Origin: RPQJ01 sp963746325
GTDB lineage: Bacteria; Pseudomonadota; Gammaproteobacteria; Steroidobacterales; Steroidobacteraceae
Assembly: GCA_963746325.1 (NCBI GenBank)
Contig: CAVVBC010000005.1
Coordinates: forward strand, 558,001 to 622,000
DNA length: 64,000 nt
Direction of reading: 5' to 3'
A model generated the notes under the pieces. The model ran no database searches. It worked only from the letters and a program-made list of their open reading frames with translations, and had not been told where the DNA came from. Below, piece by piece: positions 28,480-38,341 of this stretch. Every line of letters starts with the position of its first letter. Position 1 is the first letter of the stretch. The position numbers and the translations under genes are program-made.

Positions 28480-29226
28480 ATGCAGATGTTCCAGCGGGCG
28501 GCGCTTGGCCTCGCCCTGTTGCTGGTCGCCATCCCGGCGCAGGCACTGACGGCAACGGAACTGGTGGCGAAGAACATCGAGGCCAAGGGCGGCGCAGAGG
28601 CGCTGCAGGCCGTCAAGTCGCTGCAGCGTGAAGGCCGGCTCATCGTCAACGACGGGCAGTTCGTGCTCGACCTGCGCGAGACCAAGCAGCGGCCGCAGTC
28701 GATCCGCACCGAGATCAGCATGCAGGGGCTGTCGCAGGTCCAGGCCTACGACGGCAAGGAAGGCTGGCGCATCGACCCGTTCGGCGGCCGCAAGGACCCC
28801 GAGCGCATGCCCGCGGACGACGTGCGCGAATACGCGGAGGACGCCTCCATCGACGGCGTGCTGGCCGACGCCAGTGCCGCGGGCCACAAGATCGAGTACC
28901 TCGGCACCGAGGACGTCGACGGCACGCTCGCGCACAAGCTCAAGGTCACCCGCCCCGACGGCGGCTTGCAGTACGTATTCCTCGATCCGGATTATTTCCT
29001 CGAGATCCGCGTCGAAAGCCAGGGCACGGTGCGCGGCGTGAAGCGCACCTCCGTCACTGAGTACGGCAACTACGAGAAAGTCGGCGGCGTGTTCTGGCCG
29101 CTCTCGATCGAGGCCGGCATCAAGGGCCAGGGCAGGCCGGCGAAGTACGAATATCGCAGCGCAGTGGTCAATCCGGAAATTGCTCCCGGCTATTTCTCGT
29201 TCCCCGCCGCAGCGCAGAAGAAGTAA
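28480..29226 (+). CDS. Periplasmic LolA/lipoprotein-sorting-like protein
   Basis: 248 aa with a cleavable signal peptide (ALGLALLLVAIPAQA-LTATE). The sequence after it (ELVAKNIEAKGGAEALQAVKSLQREGRL, then VQAYDGKEGWRIDPFGG) is typical of the LolA-fold family often annotated as outer membrane lipoprotein-sorting proteins, with a curved beta sheet that holds lipid tails. RBS GGGG lies 8 nt before the ATG at 28480. The gene is 12 bp upstream of the VPS10 gene, so the two are almost surely co-expressed and both exported. Confidence 0.75.
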   Translation: MQMFQRAALGLALLLVAIPAQALTATELVAKNIEAKGGAEALQAVKSLQREGRLIVNDGQFVLDLRETKQRPQSIRTEISMQGLSQVQAYDGKEGWRIDPFGGRKDPERMPADDVREYAEDASIDGVLADASAAGHKIEYLGTEDVDGTLAHKLKVTRPDGGLQYVFLDPDYFLEIRVESQGTVRGVKRTSVTEYGNYEKVGGVFWPLSIEAGIKGQGRPAKYEYRSAVVNPEIAPGYFSFPAAAQKK

Positions 29227-29238
29227 GGAAGCACGACC

Positions 29239-32200
29239 ATGACCAGCCTCCTGCGTGCTTCCCTGCTCGCGCTCGCGCTTGCTCCGGCCATGCTCGGCGC
29301 GGCGCCTGCCAAGGCCCCGGCCAAGGCGCCAGCGTTCGATTCGTCGATCATCTCGGGCCTGGGCGCCCGCAACATCGGCTCGGCCGCGATGAGCGGCCGC
29401 ATCTCCTCGCTCGACGCCGTGACCCTGCCAGATGGCAAGCTCATGGTGTGGGTCGGCGCCGCGAGCGGCGGCGTCTGGAAATCGCTGGACGGCGCGACCA
29501 CCTTCACACCGGTCTTCGATGAACAGCCCGTGCAATCGATCGGGGCAGTCGAGATCGACCGTCGCGACGTGGACACGGTCTGGGTCGGCACCGGCGAAGC
29601 CTGGACCCGCAACAGCGTCTCGATCGGCGACGGCATCTACAAGACGACGGACGGCGGCGACAGCTGGCAGCACCTCGGCCTCGCGGGCTCCGAACGCATC
29701 GCCGAGATCCGCATCGATCCGCGCGCGAGCGATACGGTGTACGCCTGCGTCACCGGCCGGCTCTGGAGCGATTCGCTGGAGCGCGGCGTGTACCGCACGC
29801 GTGACGGCGGCAAGACCTGGCAGCACGTGCTGAAGGCGCCGAACGCTTCGACCGGTTGCGCCAGCCTGAGCCTGGACGAGAAGAATCCCGACGTGCTGTA
29901 TGCGGCGTTGTGGGACTTCCGCCGCAAGGGCTGGACCTTCCGGTCGGGCGGCGAATCGCCGACGGCACCGTCCGCCAGCGCGCTGCTGGTGACGCGGGAC
30001 GGCGGCACGACGTGGACCGAGGTCACGCCCGAGAAGAACAAGGGCTTCGCGCAGAAGCCGTACGGGCGCATCGCGGTCAACGTCGCGCCGAGCGATTCGC
30101 AGCGCATCTACGCCTTCGTCGAATCGCCGCAGAGCGCGCTCTACGTGAGCGACGACAGCGGCGCGACCTGGGAGGCGCGCGACAAGAGCCAGTGGATGGT
30201 GTGGCGTCCGTTCTACTTCGCCCGCATGACGGTCGATCCGAACAACGCCGATCGCGTCTTCAAGGACGATGGCAACCTGATCCTCTCCGAAGACGCCGGC
30301 CGCAGCTTCAGCGTGGTCGGCGGTTTCGAAGGCATGCACGGCGACATCCACGACGTGTGGGTCAACCCGGCCAACTCGAAGCACGTCATCTCGGGCGACG
30401 ACGGCGGCCTGTGGCAGAGCCATGACGGCGGCAGCAAATGGTGGAAAGGCGAGAACCTGCCGATCTCGCAGTTCTATCACGTGAGCGTCGACGACGAGGA
30501 TCCGTACCACGTCTACGGGGGCCTGCAGGACAACAGCAGCTGGATGGCCGACTCGGCCTATCCCGGCGGCATCACCAACAGCCGCTGGGAAAACATGTAC
30601 GGCGGCGACGGCTTCTGGATGTTCTCCGATCCGGCCGACGGCAACTACCTCTATACCGAGTACCAGGGTGGCGCGATCGCGCGCGTGAACAAGCACACGC
30701 ACGAGACGCGCGACATCCAGCCGAAGGCGCGTGCGGGCGAGAAGCTGCGCTTCAACTGGAACACCCCGCTGCACCTGTCGCCCCACGAGAAGGGCACGCT
30801 CTACATGGGCTCGCAGTTCCTGTTCCGCACGCGTGACCAGGGCCAGACCTGGGAACGGATCTCGCCCGACCTCACGACCAACGATCCGCAGAAGCAGCGC
30901 CAGGAAGAAACCGGCGGCGTCACGGTCGACAATTCCGCGGCCGAGATGCACACGACGATCTATTCGATCAGCGAGTCGCCGCAGAGCGCGGGCACGATCT
31001 GGGTGGGGACCGACGACGGCAACGTGCAGCTCACGCGCGACGCGGGCAAGACCTGGACCAACGTCACGGCCAACCTCAAGGGCGTGCCGGCCGCATCCTG
31101 GGTGAGCTGGGTGGAAGCCAGCCGGCACGATGCCGCCACGGCTTACGTCACGTTCGACCGCCACACCTTCGGCGATCACGCGCCGTGGGTCTACGTGACG
31201 CGCAATTTCGGCAAGACCTGGCAACCGCTGGTGACGCCGCAGGATACGCGTGGCGTCCGCGGTTACGCGCACGTGATCAAGGAAGACCTGCAGCAGCGCA
31301 ACCTGCTGTTCCTCGGCACGGAATTCGGTCTCTGGGTCTCGATCGACGGCGGCCAGGCCTGGGCCGCGTTCAAGGGCGACAAGTTCCCCGCAGTGGCCGT
31401 ACGCGACCTCGCGATCCAGCCGCGCGACAACGACCTCGTGATCGGCACGCATGGCCGCGGCATCTGGATCATCGACGACATCACGCCCCTGCGCGCGTTG
31501 AGCGCCGACCTGCTCGGGCGCGAGGCCGCGTTCGTGGCGGCGCGTCCCGTGCAGCAGCGCCTGCAGGCGAACGGCGGCTGGGCCAACGGCTCGGCCGTGT
31601 TCGTGGGCGAGAATCCGCCGGGCGGCGCGGTCATCACGTACTACCAGCCCACGCGCCACCTCTTCGGCAGCCTCAAGCTCGAGATCCTCGACTCCAGCGG
31701 GCGCGTGGTCGACGAGCTGCCGGCCAGCAAGCGGCGCGGCCTGAACCGGGTCGAATGGTCGATGCGCGAGAAGCCGCCGCGCGTGCCGCCGGCCGTGCAA
31801 CTGGCCTTCGCCGGCACGCAGGGCCCGCGCGTGCTGCCGGGCACCTACACGGCACGCATGACCAAGGGCGGCAAGGTGTACGAACAGCCGTTCGCAGTCG
31901 GCCTCGACCGTCGCGCCACGTTCACGGTCGAGCAGCGCCAGCAGCAGTACGCTGCCGCCATGCGCGTGCGCAAGCTGTTCGGCGAGGAAACCGCCGTGCT
32001 CGAGCGCATCCAGGCGTTGCGCGCGGGCGTGGCTGAGGCGGGTGCGGACGCCGCAGTGGACGGAGCCACCCAGTCGCGGCTCGCCGCGTTCGACGCCAAG
32101 GCCGACGCGGTGCGCAAGCGCATCGTGGCGACGAAGGAAGGCGGTGCGATCACGGGCGAGGAACGCCTGCGCGAGCACACCGACCAGCTCTATGGCGCGA

Positions 32201-32496
32201 TCATGGGCTTCGAAGGCGCGCCCGGGACCTACCAGTTGGAGCGCATCGACGTCCTCGAAGCCGAACTCGCCGACATCGAACAGGCGTTCGAGGCGCTCGG
32301 CACGACGGAACTGCCGGGCGTGAACCAGGCACTGCAGGCCATCGGCCGGCCCGCCATCGCGATGCCGCCGAAAGTGCCTGCAATGGCCGACGCAGGCGTC
32401 AGCTCATCGAACTCGCAGTGGCTGGCCACGCGCAAGCGCAAGGACAAGAAGTCGATGTTCCACAGCCTGCCGCAGCAGACGGTCGGCCTGCGCTGA
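29239..32496 (+). CDS. Exported VPS10/sortilin-like BNR-repeat protein
   Basis: 1085 aa, intact, with a signal peptide (LLALALAPAMLGAAPA). It carries many Asp-box repeats (S/T-x-D-x-G-x-x-W/F): TTDGGDSW, TRDGGKTW, TRDGGTTW, SDDSGATW, SEDAGRSF, SHDGGSKW, TRDQGQTW, TRDAGKTW and SIDGGQAW. These form one or two beta-propellers of the sortilin/VPS10 or glycosyl-hydrolase-like type. The C-terminal ~250 residues contain a beta domain and then helices. Such proteins are common in soil bacteria and are often annotated as glycosyl hydrolase, but no catalytic residues can be assigned here. The role may be binding or breakdown of an external polymer. Confidence 0.85.
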   Translation: MTSLLRASLLALALAPAMLGAAPAKAPAKAPAFDSSIISGLGARNIGSAAMSGRISSLDAVTLPDGKLMVWVGAASGGVWKSLDGATTFTPVFDEQPVQSIGAVEIDRRDVDTVWVGTGEAWTRNSVSIGDGIYKTTDGGDSWQHLGLAGSERIAEIRIDPRASDTVYACVTGRLWSDSLERGVYRTRDGGKTWQHVLKAPNASTGCASLSLDEKNPDVLYAALWDFRRKGWTFRSGGESPTAPSASALLVTRDGGTTWTEVTPEKNKGFAQKPYGRIAVNVAPSDSQRIYAFVESPQSALYVSDDSGATWEARDKSQWMVWRPFYFARMTVDPNNADRVFKDDGNLILSEDAGRSFSVVGGFEGMHGDIHDVWVNPANSKHVISGDDGGLWQSHDGGSKWWKGENLPISQFYHVSVDDEDPYHVYGGLQDNSSWMADSAYPGGITNSRWENMYGGDGFWMFSDPADGNYLYTEYQGGAIARVNKHTHETRDIQPKARAGEKLRFNWNTPLHLSPHEKGTLYMGSQFLFRTRDQGQTWERISPDLTTNDPQKQRQEETGGVTVDNSAAEMHTTIYSISESPQSAGTIWVGTDDGNVQLTRDAGKTWTNVTANLKGVPAASWVSWVEASRHDAATAYVTFDRHTFGDHAPWVYVTRNFGKTWQPLVTPQDTRGVRGYAHVIKEDLQQRNLLFLGTEFGLWVSIDGGQAWAAFKGDKFPAVAVRDLAIQPRDNDLVIGTHGRGIWIIDDITPLRALSADLLGREAAFVAARPVQQRLQANGGWANGSAVFVGENPPGGAVITYYQPTRHLFGSLKLEILDSSGRVVDELPASKRRGLNRVEWSMREKPPRVPPAVQLAFAGTQGPRVLPGTYTARMTKGGKVYEQPFAVGLDRRATFTVEQRQQQYAAAMRVRKLFGEETAVLERIQALRAGVAEAGADAAVDGATQSRLAAFDAKADAVRKRIVATKEGGAITGEERLREHTDQLYGAIMGFEGAPGTYQLERIDVLEAELADIEQAFEALGTTELPGVNQALQAIGRPAIAMPPKVPAMADAGVSSSNSQWLATRKRKDKKSMFHSLPQQTVGLR

Positions 32497-32520
32497 GCGC
32501 GCCAGGGGCGGTGAGCGCGG

Positions 32521-33471
32521 TCAGGGGGCGACGACAGCCTGCCGCGCTTTCTGCACGAGGTTGAAGACCAGCACCGCAGCCGCGCCGGCGACCAGCCCGA
32601 CCCCGAGGTTGCCGAACAGCGGCGTCAGCTGCGACAGCAGCGGGCCCACGCCCGCCACGCCGACGAGCGACGCGGCAAAGTGCTCGATCGCATGCGCTAC
32701 CGCCGGGATGCCGTGCGCGAGGATGCCGCCGCCGACGAGGAACATCGCGGCGGTGCCCAGGACGGACAGGGTCTTCATGAGCCAGGGCGCAAACGCCAGC
32801 ATGCCGCGCCCGGTGGCGCGAACGATCGACCGCAGCACGCCGCTGCCCTCCCGCTGGCTCAGGTACAGGCCGGCGTCGTCGAGCTTGACGATGCCGGCCA
32901 CGAGCCCGTACACGCCGACCGTCATCAGGATGGCGATGCCAACGAGCACGCCGACGCGCACGCTGAAAGGTGCGGTGCCGACCGTTCCCAGCGCGATCAC
33001 GATGATCTCCGCCGACAGGATGAAGTCGGTGCGAATGGCGCCCTTGATCTTGTCCTTCTCGACCGCAACAAGGTCCACCGCCGGATCGACCAGCGCTTCG
33101 CGCAGCTGCTGGCGATGACCGTCCGTGTCGTTGCGGTGCACGAACGCATGCCAGATCTTCTCGAAGCCTTCGAAGCACAGGAACAGGCCGCCGGCCATCA
33201 GCAGCGGCACGATGGCCCAGGGTGCGATGGCGCTGATCGCGAGCGCCGCGGGCACCAGGATCGCCTTGTTGACCAGCGACCCTTTGGCGACCGCCCAGAC
33301 CACCGGCAGCTCGCGGTTCGACTTGACGCCCGCGACCTGCTGCGCGTTCAGCGCAAGGTCGTCACCGAGCACGCCCGCCGTCTTCTTGGTCGCGGCCTTG
33401 GTGAGGACCGAGACGTCGTCGAGGATGCTCGCGATGTCGTCGAGCAGGGCAAGCAGGCTGGCACCGGCCAT
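32521..33471 (-). CDS. DUF808 (YedI-type) inner-membrane protein
   Basis: 316 aa from the ATG at 33471. The N-terminus (ASLLALLDDIASILDDVSVLTKAATKKTAGVLGDDLALNAQQV) is the family signature. Several membrane helices follow in the middle and C-terminal parts (AILVPAALAISAIAPWAIVPLLMAGG, LFGNLGVGLVAGAAAVLVFNLV). The function is unknown. It is convergent with the VPS10 gene, separated by 24 bp. Confidence 0.85.
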   Translation of the reverse strand: MAGASLLALLDDIASILDDVSVLTKAATKKTAGVLGDDLALNAQQVAGVKSNRELPVVWAVAKGSLVNKAILVPAALAISAIAPWAIVPLLMAGGLFLCFEGFEKIWHAFVHRNDTDGHRQQLREALVDPAVDLVAVEKDKIKGAIRTDFILSAEIIVIALGTVGTAPFSVRVGVLVGIAILMTVGVYGLVAGIVKLDDAGLYLSQREGSGVLRSIVRATGRGMLAFAPWLMKTLSVLGTAAMFLVGGGILAHGIPAVAHAIEHFAASLVGVAGVGPLLSQLTPLFGNLGVGLVAGAAAVLVFNLVQKARQAVVAP

Positions 33472-33610
33472 GGAATCACTGCAATGGCGGAAAGACCCCA
33501 TGGTACGGATCGGGCCCGGGGGATGCGAATGCAACGTCCGCGGGGCACTAATGACGATTGCTGTAGTCTCTAGATGGCTTCGCTCCTGAAAGCAGCCTGA
33601 CTGGACCGAC

Positions 33611-35035
33611 TTGACTGCGCGCCTGACTCCGCCGCTGTTCGCATTGATGTTCGTCGCTGGCTGCACTGCCGGCCCGGACCCGCGCACCCCCGCACCTGAA
33701 GCGCTGGGCGTGCCGGCCGAATTCCTGGGGGCGCCCGCCCGCCAGGCTGCAGTCACCGGCGACGTCGGCGCGTGGTGGAGCCGCTTCGACGACCCCGTCC
33801 TGACCGGGCTCGTCGACCAGGCCCTGGTCACGAACACGGACATCGACGCGGCGGGCGCCAGGGTCCGCGCGGCGCGCGCCTCGCTCAAGGCAGCCCGGGC
33901 CGGCGCCTGGCCCACGCTGGACGCCGGCGTGTCGGCCAGTCGACTCGAGCCCGTCGGCAGCGACGCCCGGGTCGACGCCCGCGACACGTACTCGGCAGGC
34001 TTCGATGCGAGTTACGAACTCGACCTGTTCGGCGGGCAGCGGCGCACGCGGCAAGCGGCGGCAGCCGACCTCGCCGCGGTCGAGGCCGACCTGCACGCGA
34101 CGCAATTGTCGGTGGCCGCCGAAGTCGCGCTCAACTACGTCGACGCCCGCCTCGCACAGCGGCAGCTCGCCATTGCGCGGTCGAACCTGCAGGCGCAGGA
34201 CGAAACCCTGCAGATCGTGCAATGGCGCGTCCAGGCCGGGCTCGTCGGCGCGCTCGACCTCGAGCAGGCACGCCAGCTGCGCGCGCAGACCGCCGCCACC
34301 GTGCCGGCCCGCGAGCAGAACCTGGCGGGTGCGCGGAACAGGCTGGCGGTGCTGACCGGCGCTGCACCCGGCTCGGTGAATGCGCTGCTCGAACCGGCCA
34401 CGCCGATTCCGCTGGCCGTGGCCGCCGACGTGACGATCCCGGCCGACATGGTGCGACTCCGTCCCGACGTGACGGCCGCCGAGCGCTCGCTGGCGGCGGA
34501 AACGGCGCGCATCGGCGTGCGCCAGGCCGAGTTGTATCCGTCACTGGGGCTCTCCGGGTACCTGCGCGGGAACACCTCGAACTGGGGCGACCTGACCAAT
34601 GCGTCGATCGGCGGTCTCGCCGCCAGCCTGACCGCGCCGCTGTTCCAGGGTGGACGACTCCGCGCGGCGGTCGAGCAGCAGCGCGCCGCGGCCCTGCAGG
34701 CGCTGGCCGCGTACCGCGCGACGTTGCTCGTCGCACTCGAGGAAGCCGAGAACGCGCTGGTCGCGGTGGACGTGTCCGAACGGCGCGAGCGCGAACTGAT
34801 CCTGGCCGAGGCAGCCGCCCGCAACGCCACCGCCCTTGCGCGCAGCCAGTACCAGGCAGGCATCATCGATTTTTCCGCGCTGCTCGACGCGGAGCGCACC
34901 CTGCTCACGAGCGAAAGCGGCCGCGCCGGCGCGCAGGCCGATCGCGCCACGGCCGCCGTGCAGCTGTTCAAGGCGCTCGGCGGCGGGTGGGAAGTCGCGC
35001 CCGCGCCGCGCACGTTGACGACACCGTTTCCGTGA
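33611..35035 (+). CDS. Outer-membrane efflux lipoprotein, NodT/OprM type
   Basis: 474 aa. It starts with TTG at 33611; the signal ends in the lipobox FVAGC. The body has the two-fold repeated helical layout of TolC-family proteins (ALVTNTDIDAAGARVRAARASL, FGGQRRTRQAA, ARIGVRQAELYPSLGLSGYLRG, SQYQAGIIDFSALLDAERTLL). It forms the trimeric outer-membrane channel of a tripartite pump, with the fusion protein, ATPase and permease genes directly downstream. The TTG start has only a weak Shine-Dalgarno sequence. Confidence 0.9.
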   Translation: MTARLTPPLFALMFVAGCTAGPDPRTPAPEALGVPAEFLGAPARQAAVTGDVGAWWSRFDDPVLTGLVDQALVTNTDIDAAGARVRAARASLKAARAGAWPTLDAGVSASRLEPVGSDARVDARDTYSAGFDASYELDLFGGQRRTRQAAAADLAAVEADLHATQLSVAAEVALNYVDARLAQRQLAIARSNLQAQDETLQIVQWRVQAGLVGALDLEQARQLRAQTAATVPAREQNLAGARNRLAVLTGAAPGSVNALLEPATPIPLAVAADVTIPADMVRLRPDVTAAERSLAAETARIGVRQAELYPSLGLSGYLRGNTSNWGDLTNASIGGLAASLTAPLFQGGRLRAAVEQQRAAALQALAAYRATLLVALEEAENALVAVDVSERRERELILAEAAARNATALARSQYQAGIIDFSALLDAERTLLTSESGRAGAQADRATAAVQLFKALGGGWEVAPAPRTLTTPFP

Positions 35036-35069
35036 CGGCATCCCCGCAAGGCATCCCCTGAAGGCAGCA

Positions 35070-36401
35070 ATGGACCCGCAGACACCAGACACGCCGCAAC
35101 GCCCCGGGCTCGATGAGTTTCTCGGTCGCAGGCCGCCCTCTCGGCGCGCGCGGCTACTGCGCCAGGCGCTGCCGTTTGCGGCCGTGCTGCTGCTTGCGCT
35201 CGCCGCCCTGTTTTTCACGCGCCGCGAACCGCCGCCGAGCTTTGCCACGCAGCAGGTGCAGCGCGGCGACTTGCGCGTCACGGTCTCGGCCACCGGCAAT
35301 CTGCAGCCGACCAACGAAGTCGAAGTGGGGTCGGAGCTGTCGGGCCTGGTGACCGAAGTGAACGTCGACAACAACGACCAGGTGACGCGCGGCCAGGTCC
35401 TGGCCCGCATCGACACGGCGCGGCTGCAGGACTCGATCACGCAGAGCAAGGCGTCGCTGCAGTCGGCGGTGGCCGACGTCGCGCAGGCGGAGGCCACGGC
35501 ACAGCAGACCAAGGCAGCGCTCGCGCGCTTCGAGGAAGTGCATGCCCTGTCGGGCGGCCGGGTACCGTCGGCTGCGGAACTCGACACGGCCAGGGCCGAA
35601 TACGCGCGGGCGATCGCCGGTGTCCGTACGGCAGAGGCCGGGGTCGCGCGCGCGCGCGCGCAACTGTCCTCCGACCAGACCCAGTTTTCCAAGGCGCTCA
35701 TCCTGTCGCCCGTCACCGGCGTGGTGCTGTCGCGGCAGATCGAGCCGGGACAGACCGTCGCCGCGTCGTTCAACGCGCCCGTGTTGTTCGTGATTGCCGA
35801 GGACCTGAGCGCAATGCGCCTGGAAGTGAAGGTGGACGAGGCGGATGTGGGCCAGGTGGCTGCCGGCCAGTCGGCCACCTTCCAGGTGGATGCCTTCCCG
35901 GGCCGCACCTTCCCCGCGCAAGTCGAGCGCGTGGACGTCGGCGCCAACGCAGGCACCGGCTCCACGACGTCGAGCTCTTCGTCCACCGTCGTGGCCTACA
36001 CGGCGGTGCTGGCGGTGAACAACAGCGATTCGACGCTGCGTCCTGGCATGACAGCGACGGCGGAGATCGTCACCAGCGAGAAAAAGGACGTGCTGCTGGT
36101 GCCCAATGCGGCCCTGCGATTCTCGCCCGACGGCGGCGCCAAGGAACGCACCGGGGTCACCAAGGTCCTGATGCCGGGCCCCCCTCGCGGCACCGCCAGC
36201 GCCCAGTCGCGCGAAGTGAAGATCGGACGCGGCAGCGCCCAGCAGGTCCACGTGCTCGGGGCAGACGGGCAACCGCAGCCGGTCGCGGTGACCACGGGCG
36301 ACACCAACGGGACGCTGACCGAGGTTACGGGCGACTCGCTGCGTGCAGGCGACGCAGTCATCACGGGTGTGCTCGCCGCAGGGACTCCCAGTGGCCGATG
36401 A
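35070..36401 (+). CDS. MacA-like periplasmic membrane-fusion protein
   Basis: 443 aa. An N-terminal membrane helix (LPFAAVLLLALAALFF) is followed by the lipoyl/barrel-sandwich half motif (VSATGNLQPTNEVEVGSELSGLVTEVNVDNNDQVTRGQVLARID), a coiled-coil hairpin (about residues 115-205), the second half motif (LSPVTGVVLSRQIEPGQTVA) and a beta-barrel C-terminus. It links the inner-membrane ABC permease to the outer-membrane channel. It ends overlapping the ATPase start by 11 bp, so translation is coupled. Confidence 0.88.
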   Translation: MDPQTPDTPQRPGLDEFLGRRPPSRRARLLRQALPFAAVLLLALAALFFTRREPPPSFATQQVQRGDLRVTVSATGNLQPTNEVEVGSELSGLVTEVNVDNNDQVTRGQVLARIDTARLQDSITQSKASLQSAVADVAQAEATAQQTKAALARFEEVHALSGGRVPSAAELDTARAEYARAIAGVRTAEAGVARARAQLSSDQTQFSKALILSPVTGVVLSRQIEPGQTVAASFNAPVLFVIAEDLSAMRLEVKVDEADVGQVAAGQSATFQVDAFPGRTFPAQVERVDVGANAGTGSTTSSSSSTVVAYTAVLAVNNSDSTLRPGMTATAEIVTSEKKDVLLVPNAALRFSPDGGAKERTGVTKVLMPGPPRGTASAQSREVKIGRGSAQQVHVLGADGQPQPVAVTTGDTNGTLTEVTGDSLRAGDAVITGVLAAGTPSGR

Positions 36402-37096
36402 GCCGGGCCAGCCACTGATCCAGCTGCGCGGCGTGACCAAGACGTTTGGGTCCGGCGTGGCCAGCTTCCAGGCCCTGCGTGGCGTCGATTTCGAAGTCAG
36501 GGCAGGTGATTTCGTGGCCGTGATGGGGCCGTCGGGCTCGGGCAAGTCGACGATGATGAACATCCTCGGCTGCCTCGACGTGCCGACCAGCGGCGAGTTC
36601 CTGTTCGAGGGCTATCACGTCGAGAAGCTGACGCGCGACGAGCGCGCGCTTGCTGCGGCGGCGCTACCTCGGTTTCGTGTTCCAGGGCTTCAACCTGCTG
36701 GCACGGACGAGCGCGCTCGAGAACGTCGAGCTGCCCCTGCTGTATCGCGGCGAAAAGCCGCAGGCCCGGCGCAAGGCAGCGATGGCCGCGCTGGACCAGG
36801 TGGGGCTGGCCGAATGGTGGAACCACACGCCCGCCGAACTGTCGGGCGGGCAGCAACAGCGGGTCGCGATCGCGCGCGCAATCGTCACTTCGCCGCACGT
36901 GCTGCTGGCGGACGAGCCGACAGGCAACCTCGACACCGCGCGGTCGCTCGAGATCATGCAACTGCTGACCGGCTTCAATGCGGCCGGGATCACCATCCTG
37001 ATGGTGACGCACGAAGCCGAGATGGCCGCGTACGCGCACACGATCGCGCACGTGCGCGATGGGCTCGTCGACCAGGTCGAGGTGCGCGTTCGGTGA
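36391..37096 (+). CDS. MacB-type ABC ATPase, one apparent frameshift
   Basis: GTG at 36391 overlaps the fusion-protein stop. Walker A (VMGPSGSGKST), a Q-loop at GFVFQGFNLL, the signature LSGGQQQR, Walker B LLADEPTG and the H-loop VTHEAE are all present, but the first part (to about 36655) and the rest lie in different frames. One extra base in the GCGCGCTTGCTGCGG stretch explains this. The restored length is about 234 aa, normal for the stand-alone ATPase of the MacB/LolD class. It powers the pump with ATP. The TGA overlaps a possible GTG start of the permease. Confidence 0.85.
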
Positions 37097-37098
37097 GC

Positions 37099-38309
37099 AT
37101 GCTCGGCCCGATTTTCGTGCTGGCGGTGCGCGAGATACGGCGCCACCTGTTGCGCTCGTTCCTGACGGTGCTCGGCATCGTGATCGGCGTGGCGGCCGTC
37201 GTCACGATGGTGACGCTGGGCAACGGCGCCACGGCCGCCGTGCGCGAACAGATCTCCGGGCTCGGCGTGAACATCCTGCAGGTTCGTCCGGGCCAGGGTT
37301 TCGGCCGTGGCGGTGGCGGCCCCGCGCCCGCCGACTTCGACATGGACGACGTCGCCGCCATACGCGACCAGGTGGCCGGTGTCGTCGTGGTTGCGCCGCT
37401 CGCGCAATCCTCGGGCACGGCCGTGCGCAACGCAGCGAACTGGTCGACGACCGTGCAGGGCACGACCGCCGACTATTTCACCGCGCAACAGTGGGACACG
37501 GCGTCGGGGCGGGTGTTTTCTGCACGACCGAAGAGCAGGCGGGCAAGGCCGTGTGCGTGATCGGCTCGACCGTGCAGCGCAACCTGTTCCGGTCGGAAGA
37601 CCCGGTGGGCCAGCGCTTCCGCATTCGCGGCCTGTCCTGCCTCGTGATCGGGACGCTCGTGTCGCGCGGGCAGGGCGGCTTCGGCAATGACCAGGACGAC
37701 GTCGTGCTGATGCCGATCAAGGCCGTGCAGCGGCGCCTGACGGGCAACCGCAACGTGCGGCTCATGATGGTGAAAGTCGACCCGGCCTACGACACCGCAG
37801 CCGTCACGGCCTCGCTGCAGTCGTTGCTGCGCGAGCGTCGCAACATCCGCGGCGCGAAGCAGGACGATTTCAACATCTTCGACACGGCGCAGATATCGCA
37901 GACGCTGCAGGGCACCACCCGGATCCTCACCGCGCTGCTCGGCGCGGTGGCAGCCGTGAGCCTGCTCGTGGGCGGCATCGGCATCATGAACATCATGCTG
38001 GTGTCGGTGACCGAGCGGACGCGCGAAATCGGCATCCGTCTCGCCATCGGCGCCGTCGGGCGCGAGGTGCTGCTGCAGTTCCTCGTGGAAGCCGTCGTGC
38101 TGGCCTGTCTCGGCGGGGTGATCGGCCTGCTGCTGGCACTGGTCGCCAGCTGGTCGCTGGCACCGCTGCTGGGCGTGCCGTTCATGTTCGACGTCCGGAT
38201 CAACGTCGTGGCTTTCGTCTTCTCGGCGCTGATCGGCGTGATTTTCGGGTATTTCCCCGCCCGCCGGGCCGCGCAGCTCAATCCGATCGACGCGCTGCGC
38301 CACGAGTGA
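37099..38309 (+). CDS. MacB-type ABC permease, one apparent frameshift
   Basis: ATG at 37099 (GTG at 37093 also possible). The N-terminal helix (RSFLTVLGIVIGVAAVVTMVTLGNGA) is followed by a large periplasmic core domain and three C-terminal helices (SLLVGGIGIMNIMLVSVTERTREIGIRLAIG, LVEAVVLACLGGVIGLLLALV, AFVFSALIGVIFGYFPARRAAQLNPIDALRHE), the classic MacB ending. Near 37515, within a T-run (GTGTTTTCTGC), the frame shifts by one base. The restored length is about 403 aa. Together with the upstream genes this gives a four-gene efflux operon; the substrate (macrolide, peptide, siderophore) cannot be told. Confidence 0.85.
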
Positions 38310-38328
38310 ACCCGCCGGCCGGGTTCAC
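38306..38328. terminator. 9-bp hairpin over the permease stop codon, between convergent genes
   Basis: GTGAACCCG (38306-38314) pairs with CGGGTTCAC (38320-38328) around CCGGC. It includes the permease TGA and lies 13 bp from the stop of the convergent hydrolase gene. There is no T-run, so it may work as a weak bidirectional terminator or as an mRNA 3' end stabiliser. Confidence 0.5.
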
Positions 38329-38341
38329 CGGGCAACGGGAC

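Noticed and set aside
28363..32178. 1271-codon minus-strand open frame
   Set aside because: It lies antisense to the well-supported VPS10/BNR gene. Long antisense frames are expected in GC-rich DNA; the translation is rich in His/Arg/Ala without domain motifs.
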